Origin: Alphaproteobacteria bacterium | Lineage (GTDB): Bacteria > Pseudomonadota > Alphaproteobacteria > Rhizobiales > Xanthobacteraceae | DNA length: 64,000 bases | Reading direction: 5' to 3' | Assembly (NCBI GenBank): GCA_005884685.1 | Contig: VBAH01000007.1 | Span: 124,001-188,000, forward strand | Part shown: positions 61,876 to 64,000 of the stretch, in pieces | Layout: each line of letters starts with the position of its first letter | How positions within the stretch are numbered: the first letter of the stretch is position 1 | Notes under the pieces: generated by a model | The model's database searches: none | What the model was told of the DNA's origin: nothing | The model's input: only the letters and a program-made list of their open reading frames with translations | Program-made: the position numbers and the translations under genes

Positions 61876-62658
61876 ATGACCGCCATCGACTTCGCCGCCT
61901 TCGTCGACGAGCTGGCGGCCGTGTCCGGCGAGGCGATCCTGCCGTTCTTCCGCACGTCGCTCGGCGTCGAGGACAAGGGCTCGGCCGCCGGCTTCGATCC
62001 GGTCACGGCGGCCGATCGCGCCGCCGAGACCGCGATGCGCACGCTGATCAAGCGCAGCTTTCCCGAGCACGGCATCGCCGGCGAGGAATATGGCAACGAG
62101 AACGCCGACGCTGAATACGTCTGGGTGCTCGATCCGATCGACGGCACGAAATCGTTCATCACCGGAATGCCCGCCTGGGGCTCGCTGATCGGACTGACGC
62201 GCAACGGTGCCGCGGCATTCGGCATGATGCATCAACCCTTCATCGGCGAGCGCTTCACCGGCGACGGCGGCGCCGCGCGTTACCGCGGACCTGCAGGCGA
62301 GCGCGGGTTGCACGTGCGGCCCTGCGCCACGCTCGCCGACGCGATGCTGTTCACGACGAGCCCGCGACTGATGAATGAGCCGGACCGCGCGGCGTTCGGC
62401 CGCGTCGAGGCGGCGGTGAAGCTCTCGCGTTATGGCGGCGACTGCTATGCCTACTGCATGCTCGCGGCCGGCCATGTCGATCTGGTGATCGAAACCGGGC
62501 TGAAGCCGCACGACATCGTAGCGCTGATCCCGATCATCGAGGGTGCGGGCGGCATCGTCACGAACTGGGAAGGCGGCAGCGCGGTGAAAGGCGGGCGCGT
62601 GATCGCGGCAGGCGACAAGCGCGTGCACGAAACGGCGATGAAACTGCTCGCCGGCTAA
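61876..62658 (+). CDS. hisN: Histidinol-phosphatase (inositol-monophosphatase family)
   Basis: A 260-residue metal-dependent phosphatase with GEEYG (Glu70, Glu71), DPIDGTKSFITGMP (86-99) and a GGDCYAYCMLAAGHVDLVIE segment followed by HDIVALIPIIEGAGG. This set matches the HisN form, which dephosphorylates histidinol phosphate in histidine synthesis, rather than general inositol monophosphatases. The ATG at 61876 gives the normal length. Its stop overlaps the stop of the convergent lysophospholipase gene by four bases. Confidence 0.88.
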   Translation: MTAIDFAAFVDELAAVSGEAILPFFRTSLGVEDKGSAAGFDPVTAADRAAETAMRTLIKRSFPEHGIAGEEYGNENADAEYVWVLDPIDGTKSFITGMPAWGSLIGLTRNGAAAFGMMHQPFIGERFTGDGGAARYRGPAGERGLHVRPCATLADAMLFTTSPRLMNEPDRAAFGRVEAAVKLSRYGGDCYAYCMLAAGHVDLVIETGLKPHDIVALIPIIEGAGGIVTNWEGGSAVKGGRVIAAGDKRVHETAMKLLAG

Positions 62659-63599
62659 TACAGCGCCGAGCCCGGCACGAACGCGTCGAACGCCGCCCAG
62701 AACTGCTCGCGATAGCGGTCCTGCTCCATCAGAAGCTCATGGCGCGCGCCCGGGATCACCAGATGCGAGCCGGCACGCAGGCGCAGCGCGAACGCGCCGG
62801 TCGCGGGCGTCGACACGACCCGGTCCTGCCCCGCCGCGACCAGCAGCAGCGGCTGGCGCAGGCGCGACGCATAGTGGGGATCGGCAAATTCATTCATCGC
62901 CTTGAACGCCGCATCGAGCCACGCGACCGTCGGCGAGCCGATCGCGAGCGACGGCTCCGCCTCGAGGATCGCGGCCGTGCGGGCGTAGCGCACCGGGTCC
63001 GAGGTCAGCTTGTTGCCGGGAAAGGGCAGCGTGTTGATCGCGGTGCCGCCGCCGCCCGGCACGTAGGACGAGCCGAGACCGAGGAGCCGCATGAACTGCG
63101 CGCTGCCGCGCGCCAAGCGCAGCCCGGCCGCGCGCGAGAGCTTGATCATCGGCGCGGAGAGGACGATGCGATCGAACCAGCGCCGCCCCTGAGAGGCCGA
63201 GCGGATCAGCACCGCGCTGCCCATCGAATGCCCGAGCGCAAACAGCGGTGGGGGGCAATCCGGCAGCACGACCTCCTTCACGAAGGCTTCGAGATCGCGG
63301 TCGTATTCGGAGAAGTCGTGCACGTGGCCCTTGCGCGCGTTCGGCAGCGCCCGCTCTGAAAATCCTTGCCCACGCCAGTCGAGGACCGCGACCGCAAAGC
63401 CGCGCGCGCGCGCATCGCGCACCACCTCGAAATACTTCTCGATGAATTCGGTACGGCCGGGGAAGACGCAGAGTGTCCCCTTGCGGCCGGGCGGCGGGTC
63501 CCAGCGGGCAAAACGCAGCACCACTCCGTCGGACGTCTTCACCGTCCCGACGGTCGCGCCCTCGGGAACCGGATTGGCTGGGATAGAGATGAGCTGCAT
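62655..63599 (-). CDS. Lysophospholipase / monoacylglycerol-lipase-like alpha/beta hydrolase
   Basis: A 314-residue alpha/beta hydrolase of the PldB family. The nucleophile elbow GHSMGSAV has Ser125, WRGQGFSERALPNARKGHVHDFSEYDRDLEAF is the conserved segment before it, VAAGQDRVV supplies the acid and GARHELLMEQD the histidine. It likely cleaves lysophospholipids or monoacylglycerols. The ATG at 63599 is preceded by a typical gap; a longer frame to 63770 is unsupported. It is divergent from hsp20. Confidence 0.9.
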   Translation of the reverse strand: MQLISIPANPVPEGATVGTVKTSDGVVLRFARWDPPPGRKGTLCVFPGRTEFIEKYFEVVRDARARGFAVAVLDWRGQGFSERALPNARKGHVHDFSEYDRDLEAFVKEVVLPDCPPPLFALGHSMGSAVLIRSASQGRRWFDRIVLSAPMIKLSRAAGLRLARGSAQFMRLLGLGSSYVPGGGGTAINTLPFPGNKLTSDPVRYARTAAILEAEPSLAIGSPTVAWLDAAFKAMNEFADPHYASRLRQPLLLVAAGQDRVVSTPATGAFALRLRAGSHLVIPGARHELLMEQDRYREQFWAAFDAFVPGSALY

Positions 63600-63674
63600 G
63601 GGAACCGGGAGGGGTACTTCGATTCGGGCCTTATAGCAGGCGAATTGCGAGCCGAACGGGGCACTTTGGGCCCT

Positions 63675-63703
63675 CTTGACGACGGCGAGGCGTATTCCCA
63701 CAT
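63675..63703 (+). promoter_or_regulatory. Candidate RpoH (sigma-32) heat-shock promoter
   Basis: CTTGACG at 63675-63681 and CCCACAT at 63697-63703 are separated by 15 bases, resembling the heat-shock consensus CTTGAAA-N13-15-CCCCATNT. The transcript would start near 63710, immediately before the hairpins of the thermosensor. Confidence 0.55.
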
Positions 63704-63710
63704 CGATTTT

Positions 63711-63791
63711 GCGCAGGCCATCCGGCTGCGCATTCCGGTTCCGGCCCCGCTTGGGGCGGACCTTCTGCATGTCGCTTCAAGGAGGATATGC
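63711..63791 (+). promoter_or_regulatory. ROSE-type RNA thermometer in the hsp20 leader
   Basis: Three hairpins precede the hsp20 start: GCGCAG / CTGCGC (63711-63731), GCCCC / GGGGC (63744-63757) and a final one in which GCATGTCGCTTC pairs with GGAGGATATGC (63767-63791). The last contains the ROSE signature TCGCT (63772-63776) with an extra G opposite the AAGGAGG (63779-63785), so the ribosome site is hidden at low temperature and melts on heating. Confidence 0.75.
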
Positions 63792-63792
63792 C

Positions 63793-64000
63793 ATGCGAAC
63801 TTTCGATCTTGCTCCCCTCTATCGTTCGACCGTCGGCTTCGACCGCCTGTTCTCGATGCTCGATGGCGCCGGCTTTGACAGCTCGGCCCCCACTTATCCG
63901 CCCTATAACATCGAGCGTACCGGCGATAACGCCTACCGCATCTCCATTGCGGTCGCGGGCTTCGCCGAGAATGAACTGACGATCGAGTCGAAGGAGAACA
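63793..64000 (+). CDS. Small heat-shock protein Hsp20, N-terminal part (runs off the right edge)
   Basis: Only 69 codons are in the window. The product starts MRTFDLAPLYRSTVGFDRLFSMLD, then PPYNIERTGDNAYRISIAVAGF and NELTIESKEN: the N-terminus of an IbpA-like Hsp20 and the start of its alpha-crystallin domain. These chaperones hold unfolded proteins during heat stress. The start is fixed by AAGGAGG at 63779-63785. A ROSE-type leader and a heat-shock promoter upstream indicate temperature control. Confidence 0.93.
   Translation, partial: MRTFDLAPLYRSTVGFDRLFSMLDGAGFDSSAPTYPPYNIERTGDNAYRISIAVAGFAENELTIESKEN

Overview
The window is GC-rich chromosomal DNA from an alphaproteobacterium, most likely Hyphomicrobiales (Rhizobiales) near Bradyrhizobiaceae/Xanthobacteraceae. 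The evidence is a three-gene proton-translocating transhydrogenase (PntA1/PntA2/PntB), a 50-residue aa3-type oxidase subunit IV, CpdR and GapR-type cell-cycle proteins, DUF930/DUF1036/DUF1244/DUF882 proteins typical of this class, several orphan Bug/TctC receptors, a ROSE-type thermosensor before an Hsp20 gene, and many short intergenic palindromes. No phage, transposase, plasmid or CRISPR feature was seen; this looks like core chromosome with accessory metabolic modules.

Layout. 1-370: start of gshA (leaving the window). 644-6362: a fermentation module, pflB-pflA-AspT/SucE-like carrier-focA. 6382-10039 (minus): GreA/B-like factor, a TctC receptor and propionyl-CoA synthetase. 10203-13721: TauE/SafE permease, glycerophosphodiesterase and an acyl-CoA ligase. 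13718-15265 (minus): a SAM-methyltransferase-like protein and a DUF930 protein. 15473-22079 (minus): a catabolic array of two GMC oxidoreductases, an MFS carrier and two TctC receptors. 22222-27475: two small YdcH-like proteins, a GGDEF protein, purEK, an Asp/Asn hydroxylase-like protein, a tiny lipoprotein, rpsU and a TPR lipoprotein. 27501-30867: two alpha/beta hydrolases, small envelope proteins and an acyltransferase. 30952-38374 (minus): pntB-pntA2-pntA1, oxidase subunit IV, an ABC1 kinase and a membrane patatin. 38501-46438: PepF, a sigma-54 response regulator, an L,D-transpeptidase, a DUF882 protein and GapR. 46633-51059 (minus): DUF1244, PobA and a two-subunit molybdenum hydroxylase. 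51289-55457: EamA carrier, glycerate kinase, DUF1036, pyruvate kinase. 55549-59938: TPR protein, rpmJ, a DUF11 autotransporter, tRNA-Val. 60010-64000: cpdR, hutG, a candidate sRNA, hisN, a lysophospholipase and hsp20 (leaving the window).

How the genes work together. PflB/PflA/FocA form a complete pyruvate-to-formate branch with formate export, and the antiporter-like protein may export another fermentation acid. Pnt balances NADH and NADPH. Aromatic and organic-acid use is suggested by pobA, the molybdenum hydroxylase, the GMC oxidoreductases and the TctC receptors. Cell-cycle and envelope control is suggested by cpdR, gapR, a TacA-like regulator and TTAA-N7-TTAA (CtrA-type) motifs next to peptidoglycan genes.

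The strongest less-expected signals are non-coding: a compact three-hairpin sRNA candidate with its own promoter and terminator (61541-61634, minus), a ROSE-like thermosensor with a heat-shock promoter (63675-63792), and about a dozen intergenic palindromes in several sequence families. All functions are inferred from sequence reading only; no database search was run.
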